Position numbers and translations under genes: made by a program
DNA from: Coleophoma eucalyptorum
Lineage: Eukaryota > Ascomycota > Leotiomycetes > Helotiales > Dermateaceae
Assembly: GCA_026120035.1 (NCBI GenBank)
Contig: JALRME010000010.1
Location: 992,001 to 1,056,000, forward strand
DNA length: 64,000 bases
Direction: 5' to 3'
Notes under the pieces: generated by a model
Database searches by the model: none
What the model was told of the DNA's origin: nothing
The model's input: only the letters and a program-made list of their open reading frames with translations
Part shown: piece after piece, positions 45,353 to 56,030 of the stretch
Numbering within the stretch: the stretch's first letter is position 1
How the letters are laid out: each line of letters starts with the position of its first letter

Positions 45353-47392
45353 ATGGTGAACTACGGACTTTCAAAAGCATGCCAGGAATGCAAGCAAAGA
45401 AAGAAGAAAGCATGTGATTCTTGGGCTCAAGTAGGAATATATATCATGCTAACGGCAATGTACAGTGTGATGAGACGCGCCCGGTAAATACTATTATAGA
45501 AGAGCTCCTAAGGCCCCCCGCACATCCTTTACCAGGGGCATGTGATCCACGGGGCTAACTTCACTTTTGATATTAGTCGTGCCTTAGATGCACAAGGACA
45601 AGACGCAAGTGCCCCGGATATCAATCTGACAGCGACCTGATTTTCCGAAATGTCAGCGTTGTGCCACACCAACAGTCTAGGATACAACAACCTCCTAATC
45701 ATACTGCTAACCCTGAAAAGTTGCTGGAGTACATTCCTCTAAGCGAACCAGGAGATCTTAATTGGACTGAAATACTGCAAAGGGGTTTGCAGATGTTTAT
45801 TGCCGACTATTGTATTGAGTCTTCTAACCGCAATCTGTCTCTTGGGTATCTAAACGGCCTCGAAGCTCTACTCGAGAGCGCTGGGCCAACCTCAAGTGTG
45901 GCAGAGGCATGTAGGACCATCGGTTTGGCACATCTTGGACAGAAGGTCTCGAGCCCGGTTTTCTTGCAGAAAGCCAACAAAATGTACTTCAAGTTACTCC
46001 CCTCCTTTCGTTTAGCCATATCCAACAAGGCCACCTCGACAACAGTCCACTCGTTGATGACTGCGGTGCTCTTGGGTTTGTACGAGGTGGGTTTAGTGAG
46101 CGGATAATTTTCAAGATGCCCTCTTTGACATTAATAGATTTTGACAAGCACTGGGACTAAACCAGGTGCGCATGTAGCACATGCACGCGGCGTATCAGCC
46201 ATACTTACCAGCAAATCCTCGCCATTCGACCTCCTTTGTGAGGGCAAACTATTCCAGCTTGCAAGTCCACTCCCACTCGAAAGCTTAGAGATATTGAATC
46301 CAAAAAATGTATCCACATCGAATCTGCAGAAATCAGAGAAATTCAGCATTCTTTGCTCGCCAGTAGGTAATGGGTCATGGCCAACGCTTGATGCGATCCT
46401 CATCAAGATGCATCCAATGATACTGCGAGCGGAGGCAAAATTTGTAGACGAGACAACAGCGCTGGAGGATCTCCAGCTTCTTAGGGAGGAAGCTGAGCAA
46501 CTAAGGAAGGATTATTCGACGTGGGAAATGAATATCCCGGAAGAATGGAAACCAACAGTGATTGGTATTATACCTAGCACTGGCCTGGCGACCAGGTAAG
46601 TCAATATTGAAGATGCAATTTCGTATGCCAAAACGATTCATAAGACGGCACTGTGATGAAGATTTCCAAATACTCGGATATTGAGCGAGTACTACTTCAT
46701 TAATATTATATATACATATAATTCTACCTCACAGAAAGGAAAATGCTGACTCTGAGAAACTGGAGGCCCGAAATAGGTTACTGGCCGGGGCCTGTCTTGA
46801 AATACTACGATCGTAAGCAGTGATAAACTGCGAATATACACTGGGAACTGCTAATAATTCACAGTCTATGTCGCTTCCATTATCAACTCCTACCGCAAAG
46901 CTCGCCTACTTCTGCTAGACGTTATAATTGGCTGTGACCAGGCCATTTCACGTTTTCAAGAACATGTCATAGTCGATCATACACTTTTCACAGAGATTCA
47001 AGAACTTACATCTGTCATTGCGGCTTCAGTCCCTTATCTCCTAGCAGATAATGCGCAGGAATTTTTCGACCATACTTTGCATTCAGAGGGTACAATGAAG
47101 GCGATGATCCCCGGCCGGTCAGCCGGTGGGTTACTTCTGATGCACACGTTGTATATGGTCGCTACTTTACCAGTAATCGATCCTATGTTGAAGCAATACT
47201 TTGAAGATTGTTTAGCGTGGATTGGGCAGAATATGGGGATTGGTCAAGCTACTATGCTGTCAGAGGTAAAACTCCACGGTTGCAGCTTGTGGTTAGATTG
47301 AATACTGACAGGGCCTTTAGGCCACAGATATGAACCTGCATGATTTCATCACGGAGGCGCATGTCTTAATCTGGGGGGGCATGCTCATCTGA
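45353..47392 (+). CDS. Zn2Cys6 fungal transcription factor
   Basis: A 529-aa nuclear regulator. Seven exons: 45353-45409, 45466-45483, 45577-46086, 46138-46595, 46739-46812, 46865-47265 and 47321-47392, all phase-consistent. The zinc cluster is split over three exons and reads C10-x2-C13-x6-C20-x6-C27-x2-C30-x6-C37, the Gal4 spacing. To obtain it, the first intron must use a GC donor (AAA|GCATGT). The alternative GT donor gives only a 35 bp intron and puts seven extra residues inside the cluster. Exon 2 is an 18-nt microexon (CDETRP). The rest is the fungal C6 regulator body (YWPGPVLKYYDLYVASIIN, SYRKARLLLL) ending with the typical ITEAHVLIWGGMLI. It probably regulates the divergent SDR (inference). 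Confidence 0.85.
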
Positions 47393-47868
47393 GAGATAGC
47401 TTTCCATAATGCAATGTCTTTTAAGAATATACGCGTGACTAAAATGCGTCAATCAGGATATTAAGACGGACAATAGACATTGTTGACACTAACGAAAGTC
47501 AAGTCGAACACTTCAATCGACTACTAGCAGGTTTTCTACGTTTTGAAATATAGTACGATACACCTTTCACAGTTCCTTTGCGCTTTTCTCACCAAACAAG
47601 AATTTAGCTAGGGAGAATAGTTGAAATCACTACAACTAATATTTTTTTATGGCCAGCTTTTAGAACTAGATGTCATACAGGCTGCCCTTGTCAGTATTAT
47701 CAGTTTGAGATTGTTTACAAACACTGCCGTCTCTGACCGTATTTGCGGCCGCACCAGGTGACCAAGCTTCGTCCCTCCCTTCGAAACCGCCCCAGATAAA
47801 CACCCTGAATGCTGATCGAGCAATTTCATAACGCCACAGTACTGGCTGTGGGTATTCTGGTCTACAGT
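47393..47868. other. Intergenic, promoter of the HET gene
   Basis: 476 bp between two plus-strand genes. No coding signal apart from a 20-codon in-frame extension of the HET gene from an ATG at 47809. Confidence 0.4.
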
Positions 47869-49567
47869 ATGTCATGCCCGTATCTTCCGTTACAAAGCGA
47901 CGATGAGATCCGTCTTGTTGAAATCCAGCCTGGCCGCCACGATCTGGAATCTATTCACTGCAAAATCATACACGTATGTAGATCGGATCGATCCCTCAAA
48001 TACGAAGCGCTTTCCTACACCTGGGGAGATATTTCTAAACCGAAGCGCATTATCATCGGTGAATCTCACGAATTTCCTGTTACCTCCAACTGTTATGATG
48101 CACTAAAGCACTTCCGGACTCAGGACGACAAGAGACTAATTTGGATTGACGCTATTTGTATAAACCAGAATGATAATGAAGAGCGCACTCAACAAGTTTG
48201 TGTCATGGGTGAGATATATTTTAGTGCTTCCCAGGTCTTGGTGTATCTTGGAGAAGCAGACGAGTACAGCAGGCGATTATTTGAACACATTACTGAGGTC
48301 TGCAATGAGAACACTTCCTTTGGAATAGCCAATAACTATGGGGAAGGCTTACCGGCAGATTCTGTTCTAGTGAAAGCAACAAGAGCAGTTCTTCAGCGTC
48401 CCTGGTTCTGGCGTGTCTGGGTACTTCAAGAAGTTTTTCATGGCCAGGGCCATGTCACTGTAGCGTGCGGGCCGGACTCAGCGTTCTGGGAGTGTTTCTC
48501 CGGCTGCTGTATGAACCTGTGCAGGTCTGGAGCCGATGGTTTCGAGGTATACAGCGCCCGTTTGCCTTACGCACTTACAATCGGTGCACACGAGGATAGA
48601 CGGAGTCTCTTTGAGCTACTGAGTAACTCACGGTATGCTCTGGCGACCGACCCTCGAGATAAATTCTTTGCTCTCCTGTCGATGATTAGTGGCGATGAAG
48701 ATGCATTAGAAATGTCAGACTACAGCCAGAATACGACGATGGTGTATACTGCAATAGGAATTTACTTGGTGCAGAAAGTTAAGCTTCTCTTGCTTCTTGC
48801 AGTCCGTCACTGTCACTCTAGATATCCGGCTTTGGCTTCCTGGATCCCTGATTGGAGCCGATCCGACGATAATGACCCGTTCTGGATTGAAAGTCGCTCA
48901 AATTGGGATGATAGCCAAGTTTGCAAGCTAGAACTCCGCGTATCTGAGTGTTGCAGACCCAGTAATGTAAGATCCGATCATCTTTATCATCCTATCTTAA
49001 TTGTAAATGGGTTTCGAGCTGGCCGAATTATATCACTTGGTGCAAGATTCGATTTTGAAAACTCCAGCATATATCAGGAGGCGCTCAACAAAATATTTGA
49101 GTCGAATGGACAAGCCAACAATACTCCATATCTTCCTCCTGGCTTCACCGCACACTGTAAGAACTATGATACCGAGGTCCAGATGAGTTGCTAACCAAAT
49201 TGATAAAGCCTTTGACAGAGAGGAATTTCGAAGAATTTGGTCCCGGGGACGCGGCCGTAGAAACCAGCCTAGTTTTGAATTTATGGAGGAGGCTTTGCAT
49301 GATTGTCGACTTTTCCTTGACGAAGATAATTTATTAGGCTTGGCACCCTTCGAGGCCGCTGTAGGAGATGTTGTGTGTATGATAAGAGGGGCAGCTGAGC
49401 CTTGTATACTTCGTGAGCGTCCGCAAGGCGACTGGTCTCTTGTGAGTGGGGAGTGTTATTTCTTGGATATACATCCAGGAAACGAAGCACCACATAATCT
49501 TGAAGATTGCCTTTTGCCATGGACAAATGTTACCTTCGGTGATGAAGAGCAATTCATCATCTGGTAA
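47869..49567 (+). CDS. HET-domain protein
   Basis: A 548-aa protein with an N-terminal heterokaryon-incompatibility (HET) domain. These proteins mediate incompatibility and cell-death reactions in filamentous ascomycetes (family knowledge). Exons are 47869-49156 and 49209-49567; the 52 bp intron has a GCTAAC branch site and joins TAHSFDREEFRRIW in phase. HET landmarks are DEIRLVEIQPG, YEALSYTWGD, LIWIDAICINQNDNEERTQQ, ASQVLVYLGEA, RPWFWRVWVLQE and DPRDKFFALLSM. I chose MSCPYLPLQSDDEIR as start because family members begin just before this segment; an in-frame ATG at 47809 would add 20 residues. No break was seen. The effector or partner is unknown. An unrelated transporter relic begins about 70 bp downstream. 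Confidence 0.92.
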
Positions 49568-49639
49568 TGGCGTGATTCTCTTTGGCATAAATGTTACAAC
49601 CTCGATTATAACTTAACAGCTTATCATATCGCCGTAGCC

Positions 49640-50440
49640 ACTAGAGTTTGCAGCCGTTGTCACCTGGCCTGATTTGGTTACCACTCTCATCCTCACATTG
49701 GCAGACTGTTTCCGCGGAATTGATCTCAAGCGCACTGAGATTGTATGCGTGGCCTTCATTGCTCAACCATTCTGTAGCTCAGCCATGGGTGGAACACCTT
49801 CCTATTTCTTTCCTCAGGCCAGACTCCCACCTTCAATCTCGTTCGAAATATCCGTCGGCGGTCTCGGGCTCGCAGCTGTAGGAACTTTTATCTCATGGCA
49901 ACCCCTTCATCGCTTCGGACGCAGGACTCTATACTTGGCCGATCTTACCGGCCTCACCGTTATTGTCGGTTTCATCAGTGTTGGCGTAGCAGATAATAAG
50001 AATGGCTAGGAAGCATAGGCAGCTATGATGCTTATATGGCTCTTCGTATACTACATGACACTCGGACCAATCTTTTATGCAATTATCAGTGAAATATCCT
50101 CAACCTGGTTGCGAAGCAAGAGTATCAGTCTCTCCTGAAGCAGCTACTATATAGGATAGATCATCTGCAACGTCGTCAATCTAAACATACTGAATCTAAC
50201 AACTGGAGACTGGAAGGGCAAAACTGGTTTCTTTCGGGGAGGTTGCTCTTTCGTCTTAGAATCTATAGCAATACTAGGAAGTCGTTATCAGCCTTGTGGC
50301 TACTTTAAAGCGCGAATTTACGCAAGGTCGCTACGTGGATCGGTACCGCAAAAGACGTATTGCCCAGCTATATTTGCCACTTTCTGGATAGGATTAACTG
50401 TATTGTTATGTTAAGGATTACGAGCGCAAGCGACTAGACT
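49640..50440 (+). pseudogene. MFS sugar transporter relic
   Basis: A decayed 3' half of a major-facilitator sugar porter, in the style of alpha-glucoside/hexose permeases. One frame gives DCFRGIDLKRTEIVCVAFIA, then LGLAAVGTFIS..., HRFGRRTLYLADLTG, FVYYMTLGPIFYAIISEISS, TWLRSKS and DWKGKTGFFRGG. These correspond in order to the C-terminal six-helix half of the family. Four in-frame stops interrupt it: two TAG near 50007-50018 in what is normally a GEASW-like segment, TGA near 50137 where Arg is expected, and TAG near 50155. All can arise by C:G to T:A changes. The N-terminal half is missing; the HET gene ends just upstream. The right-hand end is approximate. Confidence 0.82.
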
Positions 50441-50635
50441 TAATACGACTAGCTAGGGCAGGAGGTTTCACATCATAGATTTTAATATAGAAAGTTAAGA
50501 GTGCGTGTTTTATATGACTATAAATTCAAAAACAAAAATCAAGAATAAGAAAGAGGGCTCCAAAAAAGGTATCTCATGCCTTGCTCTAAATCGCTTTGCT
50601 TGACCAAGTCGGCCTACTAGAACCTACGATATAGA

Positions 50636-51444
50636 CTATAGTCGATATGGGTTGTCGAAATTCTTATATCCTACGCCCTTGACGAATGTCTGCAACCAAG
50701 GGCCCTGCGTGTTTGCCTCTGCGAGCTCCCAGAAGAGTTTACCATGCGCCTCTCCATCGACCTTAAAAATGGCCGTGCCGTCCTCCTTTCGTTCGTCGAC
50801 ATAATAGAACCTACAAACCATTAGTCCCTCTACCAACGCATTCAAGGATGGCCGGGATGGCATACTTGAATCCTTTGTCTTTGTATGCAGCCGCAGCCGC
50901 CATCATCATATGTGCAGACGCCGACTTGCCAGCGCCCGCGTCCATAAACGACGGGAGGACAGCGACATTCAGGATATTCCCCGTAAAGAAGAATGACCTT
51001 GCTGCAGTGGCAGGGAGCTCTGCGAAGCCGAGGACGGCTTGTTGCGCAGCGACAAAAGCACTAGTGGTGTTGATGGTCATGTCTCGGTTGAAAGCAGCCA
51101 GTGGGACGGCGAACGGGTCATTAGGGGGAGAGGGCGTCCAGGCGGCAGCTGCGAACCCTCAGCAGGTATTCGGTCCGAGTCCTTCGGGGTCGAGACTTAC
51201 CATTGTAGACAACTATGCTTGGAATTCCTAGCACCTTTTTCACTCTTGTAAAAACATTGATGACATCGTCGGTATTGGCGAAGTCACATGTAATGTTCAG
51301 TTGATTGTCCGTGCTGTCTGCCTCCTTTAGGGACCGGGCTGCGAGGGCAACTTTGTAGCCTTTCGAGGAAAAGGTCCGAGCGACAGCCTGGCCGATATTG
51401 GGGCCGGCACCGAGGATGAGGATGACTGGAGATGTACTGGGCAT
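50636..51444 (-). CDS. Atypical short-chain dehydrogenase-like protein
   Basis: A 236-aa SDR-fold protein. Three exons: 51201-51444, 50866-51157 and 50636-50810, with all phases agreeing. The N-terminus has a Rossmann glycine motif (VILILGAGPNIGQAVAR) and VALAARS typical of NADP binding. The later part is DMTINTTSAFVAAQQAVLGF, then ARSFFFTGNILN, and the usual catalytic Tyr-x3-Lys is not obvious (the equivalent region reads KSASAHMMMAAAAAYKDKG). It may be a divergent or non-catalytic SDR. The C-terminus is ERKEDGTAIFKVDGEAHGKL. It is divergent from the GST at 52095; the two share a 650 bp upstream region. Confidence 0.85.
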
Positions 51445-52094
51445 GATTCTGAATGTAGAGAGAAGTTAGGAATATGTGCCGTGGAGCAAGAAGCCCTTAT
51501 CTACTATATAGATGTGTAGATGTCTATGGCTTTCGGGCGGTGAGAATTCTGCCGACAGCCTTTATAATCAAGATTGTAGTCAGCCGGAGCGCGGAGGACT
51601 CGTAGATGCGGAGGACTCGTAGATGCGGAGGACTTGTAGCGAGCGGAGGACTCGTAGACAGAACAGTTTTGACTCCCCGGCTTTCTGTAACTTGATGATT
51701 AATAATAGCATGTATAACTTCAAGAACTTCTTACGTCAATAACAAAGTGAAATGAGCAACTTCGTATAACTGAAGGCAATCGTAATTACTAATTGACACG
51801 GACAATTGATAATAGCATGTATACAGCGTACAGATATTAGGAGCCGGACTGGTAGAGTTACCATCGAGGCCATACTACTAAACTCCGAGAACTTGGGATA
51901 GATGATATAGCCGAATGAATAATCATAAGTCCGAGCTTAGTTGATCATGAGTGGCATAGAAGTGTGCAGTTCAATCAAGCAATGTCGCAGGTCAATACTC
52001 CTACTTAAGAAGACGGTGTGCCTTTCCCATAGATAAAGTCATCATCTCTTGCATCAGACTAGATCACAATAGTATTTTATATCAGTCCAGCAAC
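51445..52094. promoter_or_regulatory. Divergent promoter region, SDR-like / GST
   Basis: A 650 bp shared upstream region. A TATATAG element lies near 51504-51510, about 60 bp from the SDR-like start. TATTTTATAT lies near 52073-52082, just before the GST start. It contains a 17-bp minisatellite (listed separately). Co-regulation is inferred from the arrangement only. Confidence 0.45.
51591..51659. repeat. 17-bp minisatellite, four copies
   Basis: Four near-identical units GCGGAGGACTCGTAGAT are arrayed head to tail. The third carries CTTGTAG for CTCGTAG and one extra base. It lies within the divergent promoter region. Confidence 0.85.
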
Positions 52095-52751
52095 ATGTCT
52101 CTCAAGCCGATCACTCTCTGGGGCCACGACAGCGGCCCCAACGCCTGGAAGGTGGCCATGATCCTCGAGGAACTTAACGTCCCTTACACGCTCAAGTTCA
52201 TCGAGTTCCCGGATATGAAGAAGGAACCATACGAGTCGATCAACCCCAACGGCCGTGTGCCTACAATTGAGGACCCGAATACGGGCATCACGCTATGGGA
52301 GTCAGGCGCCATCATCGAATACCTGATCGAAACTTACGACAAGCAGCACAACATCAGCTTCGCTCCGAACTCTTTCGAGTACTACGAGGCGAAACAGTGG
52401 CTGTACTACCAGGTATCTGGCCAGGGCCCATACTTCGGGCAGGCCGTGTGGTTCACCCTCTATCATTCCGAGAAGCTCCCTAGCGCTATCGACCGCTACG
52501 TCAATGAGATTCGTCGTGTCTCCGGCGTCCTCAACCGCGTCCTTCAGGATAAGGAATTCCTCGTCGGTGGCAAGTTCAGCTATGTCGACGCGGCATTCGT
52601 GACGGGGTATGCCATTATGTTCCTTTTCGCTGACAGGTTCAACCTCGAGACGGACTTCCCCCTCCTTAACGCCTGGTTGGAGCGCATCAAGGCCCGCCCA
52701 GCCATTGCAAAGATCGTGCAGGACCGGAATGCGGCTATGAAGGCCAAGTAA
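52095..52751 (+). CDS. Glutathione S-transferase, Ure2-like
   Basis: A 218-aa intronless GST. The N-terminal thioredoxin-like domain has WGHDSGPNAWKVAMILEEL; Asn16 occupies the position used by Ure2-like and nu-class fungal GSTs instead of Tyr or Ser. NGRVPTIEDP supplies the cis-Pro and WESGAIIEYL the glutathione gamma-glutamyl site (Glu-Ser). The C-terminal helical domain runs from about residue 95 (AKQWLYYQVSGQGPYFGQA) with FSYVDAAFVTGYA as the folding motif. Codons are strongly C/G-ending, unlike most neighbours, which suggests high expression or different ancestry. The expected role is glutathione conjugation or peroxide reduction in the cytosol. It is divergent from the SDR-like gene. 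Confidence 0.94.
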   Translation: MSLKPITLWGHDSGPNAWKVAMILEELNVPYTLKFIEFPDMKKEPYESINPNGRVPTIEDPNTGITLWESGAIIEYLIETYDKQHNISFAPNSFEYYEAKQWLYYQVSGQGPYFGQAVWFTLYHSEKLPSAIDRYVNEIRRVSGVLNRVLQDKEFLVGGKFSYVDAAFVTGYAIMFLFADRFNLETDFPLLNAWLERIKARPAIAKIVQDRNAAMKAK

Positions 52752-54964
52752 AAGCTTGTTCGGAGTCAAGGGAATCTGTCTGGCGATATCCATTCTGCTA
52801 CTGGGACTGAGATGGAGCATCAATAATGTGTCAACAAAATAAATCGATCTCCATCGTGCCGAAATGAGTATATACAGGACGCTGTAGAGCTAAGAAATTC
52901 AATATTTCTATATTTATTAGATCCTTACTCTATTTAGCTACCTATACTAGCTCTATGCAGAGAACTCTATGTGCAATTCAAGGCTCGAGAATCTTCTAGT
53001 CCTGTTTCATTAATCTTAATTGGGTAAAATGACAGATGAAATTCAAATAGTCTAGGAAAACAATCTTGATATCGCCCGACTAGAGATCTAAGGCCTATTC
53101 TTGTGTATTATTGTTGCAAACTCTGGCTCACTACCTTTCCTACCTTGTAGTACTAAACTCCTTACCCTAGCTATCTTGTTGCTTCTTGTTATATAGTTTA
53201 TCCTACCCGTTATCCAGCTATAGGTCATATTTGAAAGTTATAGAATACTTATTAGTATCCCTAAAGAGATCGAGAAGCTCTGTATTCTTCATAAACATAC
53301 TACTTTGCCTGGGGCTTTAATCAGAAAGTAGCAAGTATAGCCGAGAGTAATATTTTGCGGTACCCATCCACTTAATGATCTTATACAAATCTTTAAGTTA
53401 TAGTAGCTACAAGGCTAACTACGATTTCTTACTATTACTATAGGATTCTAAGGGTTAGATACAGGTCTTTTCTAAGTTCTAATCGTAGCATAGGCTTAAT
53501 AGTAGTGCCGTGCTCAAGAGGATCTCGTTACCCTATTAAAGAAAGCTCTCCGCAAAATGGGCGCGTACGCGAAAATATAAGCGTAATTTTGTAAGCAGGA
53601 GGAAACACTGTATTTAGGAGTGACCATAGTACACAGCTTTATAGTGCTATGAGGAATATTGATGTGTGCATAGAGTCTGAGTTGCTTAAAGTCAAAATAC
53701 CCATTATGTTTCTCGGCACGGTGGGTTTTTCCCGACGCAGGGATGGACGTTCGCATGTTTCTCTAACTTTCTATTGGGGGGAAGGGGTGCACGGCAGCAC
53801 AATGGTGCCTGAGAGGTGCCTCCCAATAAGCCGAGAATCTCGACCGTCTATGCGACGATGAGCTCATCCGGACATTCGTCCTTCACGGTGGCAAAATGGC
53901 AGACTATATATCTGGAGCTGGCAACAGCTCCCAGGAAGGAAGCCCGTCAAAAATCCTGCGAGAGGGTGTGAGCTACTGGCTAGCCTAGCTACGCATGGTG
54001 GCTGCATGATAAAAGCTGAAAGGAACCGCGCTATGGTCCTAATCGCAACCTGGGGAGTCGCAGCAAAACACGTGGTCTTTTCAGAAGAGCTTACAAGTTA
54101 GTAGGTACTAATTGTTCATGGTTGGACTAACATCATCTCAAAAAGACTCTCACATAGGACTGCAGACGGCCAGATAGAAGTAAATCGTATAGAGACTATG
54201 CTGATTATTGACGTAGCAAAAGGTACTAGGTTTTACACAGCTCCGACACGATTCCATCTGAACGCAACTCCTGTGCTCTGCGCTAGTATTACTTCTTTCT
54301 CGCCACTTATGAAGCACAAAACCAGGCCTAATATGAGAGTTGGTATTTTTGGTACCGAAGGACTGAAAATATTTTCCAACTTCCGTGCTCAAAAGCATGT
54401 CAAGACAGGCCAGTCCGTTCTGTCCTACATAAGATTAAAGCTATGGCTATTTTATCAAGGCTTCGAAGCTCAGCTACCTTGACCACTTTGTTGCTTTTCC
54501 TTGTACAGAAATGGCGTAGATAAGCAAAGAACCTGGAAGCTATGCAATCTCGACTAGCACCTGCCATCCATACCTAGCGAGAATGCTGGTGCATTGCTTC
54601 TTTCCACTATTTTGCTGTCTACCGTGGCCCCTATATTGTGGCGCGCTATCCTTGTTACCTTACCTTGCGACTCGTAAACCGTGGCTCCCACCTTTCCTCG
54701 CTACGTTTCGCCACGTTTCGCCACGTTTATGCTACTGAAAGCGATGGCAATAAGGTCTTAGGCAAGTACTTCGGGAGAACTGATCGTCTTGAGTAATGGA
54801 ATCCTCTTGAAGGAGGAGGCCGCTGTAATACTTCAGGCAGACGATAATATATAGACCATTGAGGGCTGTAATGACTTATAATTAGATCTATGTACACTAA
54901 TACTACCAAGATATCAAGCTATTCTACTGTGAAAGAATGCTTAGCCTTGTTGACCTGTGGACGC
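52752..54964. other. 2.2 kb gene-free stretch, partly TpA-rich
   Basis: No supportable gene. Between about 52850 and 53520 the DNA is poor in CpG and rich in TA, CTA and TAG words with stops in all frames, as in repeats mutated by RIP. No transposon motif remains readable. A short tandem of CCACGTTTCG-like units is at 54703-54728. Confidence 0.45.
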
Positions 54965-56030
54965 TTAAAAGTCTACCTCTGCTTTACAGATTACAGTCTC
55001 CATATTATAATTTGTTCCTTCAGAAGTGCCGTTCTTAATCAGCGACGGGGCCTTGATTAGTACTACAGTGATGTTGTCATATACATTGTTTAGCTTAGAA
55101 CGACGATGGAGCTTTTCTTGACTTTCATTTTTGAAGAGGCCGTCCATGTATGTTGGATTAAATAAAAGGTGCCGTTGTTTATCTTTCCCTATAAGAGGAA
55201 TCTCTTGGTGTTTGAAACGATAAAAGGCTTTTTGCTGAGAGAGCATCTGATCAAGCGTGATGGCATCATGCACAATAGCTTCAAGCTCTTTCTTGTAGTT
55301 GTTATCTTTAATGTCCTGGGGGCGATGACCCGCATGGTTCTTCTTTGTAGAATGTGCGTTCTCGAATCGCTTCAAAGGTTTGGTAATGGTCTCTCCAATC
55401 TTGCTGATTGCCTGCTTGACACACGTGGTGTGCTCTCTGCCAGCCATTAATCTTGATGTCTGAGCCCGCCAGTCATGGTATTTTTCGGCATTGTCTGCTG
55501 AAGTAGGCAAGCTAAATCTTTGTCTGAAAATATTAAAAGCCCATAGCATCCTGCATTGCTGACTTTGAGTAGGATTTTACTCGGTGCAAAACGATCCTGC
55601 CCAGACAATGGCTCCGAAGACTTTAGAACAGAGCGAATTCCAGACCCAACCCTGCACAAGCAGAGGAAGCTGGCCTTCCAATTCTGCACCATACTTGGTA
55701 TACAAATCCGGTCTATTTGTAATAGCCAAAAACTCATTATTCTGACTTCCTACCCTAAACAACTTTGAGGTTTTGTGACTCTGTGGGGCTACGCATGGAA
55801 AGTTTTGCTGTGACCAGCTCTTAATCTTGTAGCGGAGTGCTTTGACCTTATTAGTTATTTGAGTATCATCCATTCTGTATGGATCACTGTGGTACATAGC
55901 TGCAAGATCCCGTGTCGTGTTGTTAAGTCTGGCTTGCAATTCTTTTTTGATCTCTAACAGATTTAAAAATTCTTCCTCGAGTTGGACCCGGTCGAGTTTT
56001 TCAACATCTTCGAGGTTTTCATTTTGCTTC
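54965..56030 (-). CDS. Unrecognised protein, 5' end truncated or unresolved
   Basis: Two exons join in phase: 55581 to about 56030, and 54965-55523, across a 57 bp intron (GTAAAATCC...TTTTCAG). The join restores GSFCTEQRFSLPTSADNAEK without a stop. The product has a charged, probably coiled-coil start (NLEDVEKLDRVQLEEEFLNL), then LQARLNNTTRDLAAMYHSDP, and a conserved-looking core (WSQQNFPCVAPQS, TNRPDLYTKYG, QGWVWNSLCSKVFGAIVWAG). Near the C-terminus it reads LIKAPSLIKNGTSEGTNYN. I recognise no named domain. Reading upstream the frame is open to about 56057, then hits TAA with no ATG, and it overlaps the divergent Hsp70-like gene. It is either truncated or has an upstream exon hidden in that gene. 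Confidence 0.6.

Noticed and set aside
45432..45465. 35 bp GT-AG intron in the Zn2Cys6 gene
   Set aside because: Too short for this genome's introns, and it disrupts the zinc-cluster spacing; the GC-AG alternative fits both tests.
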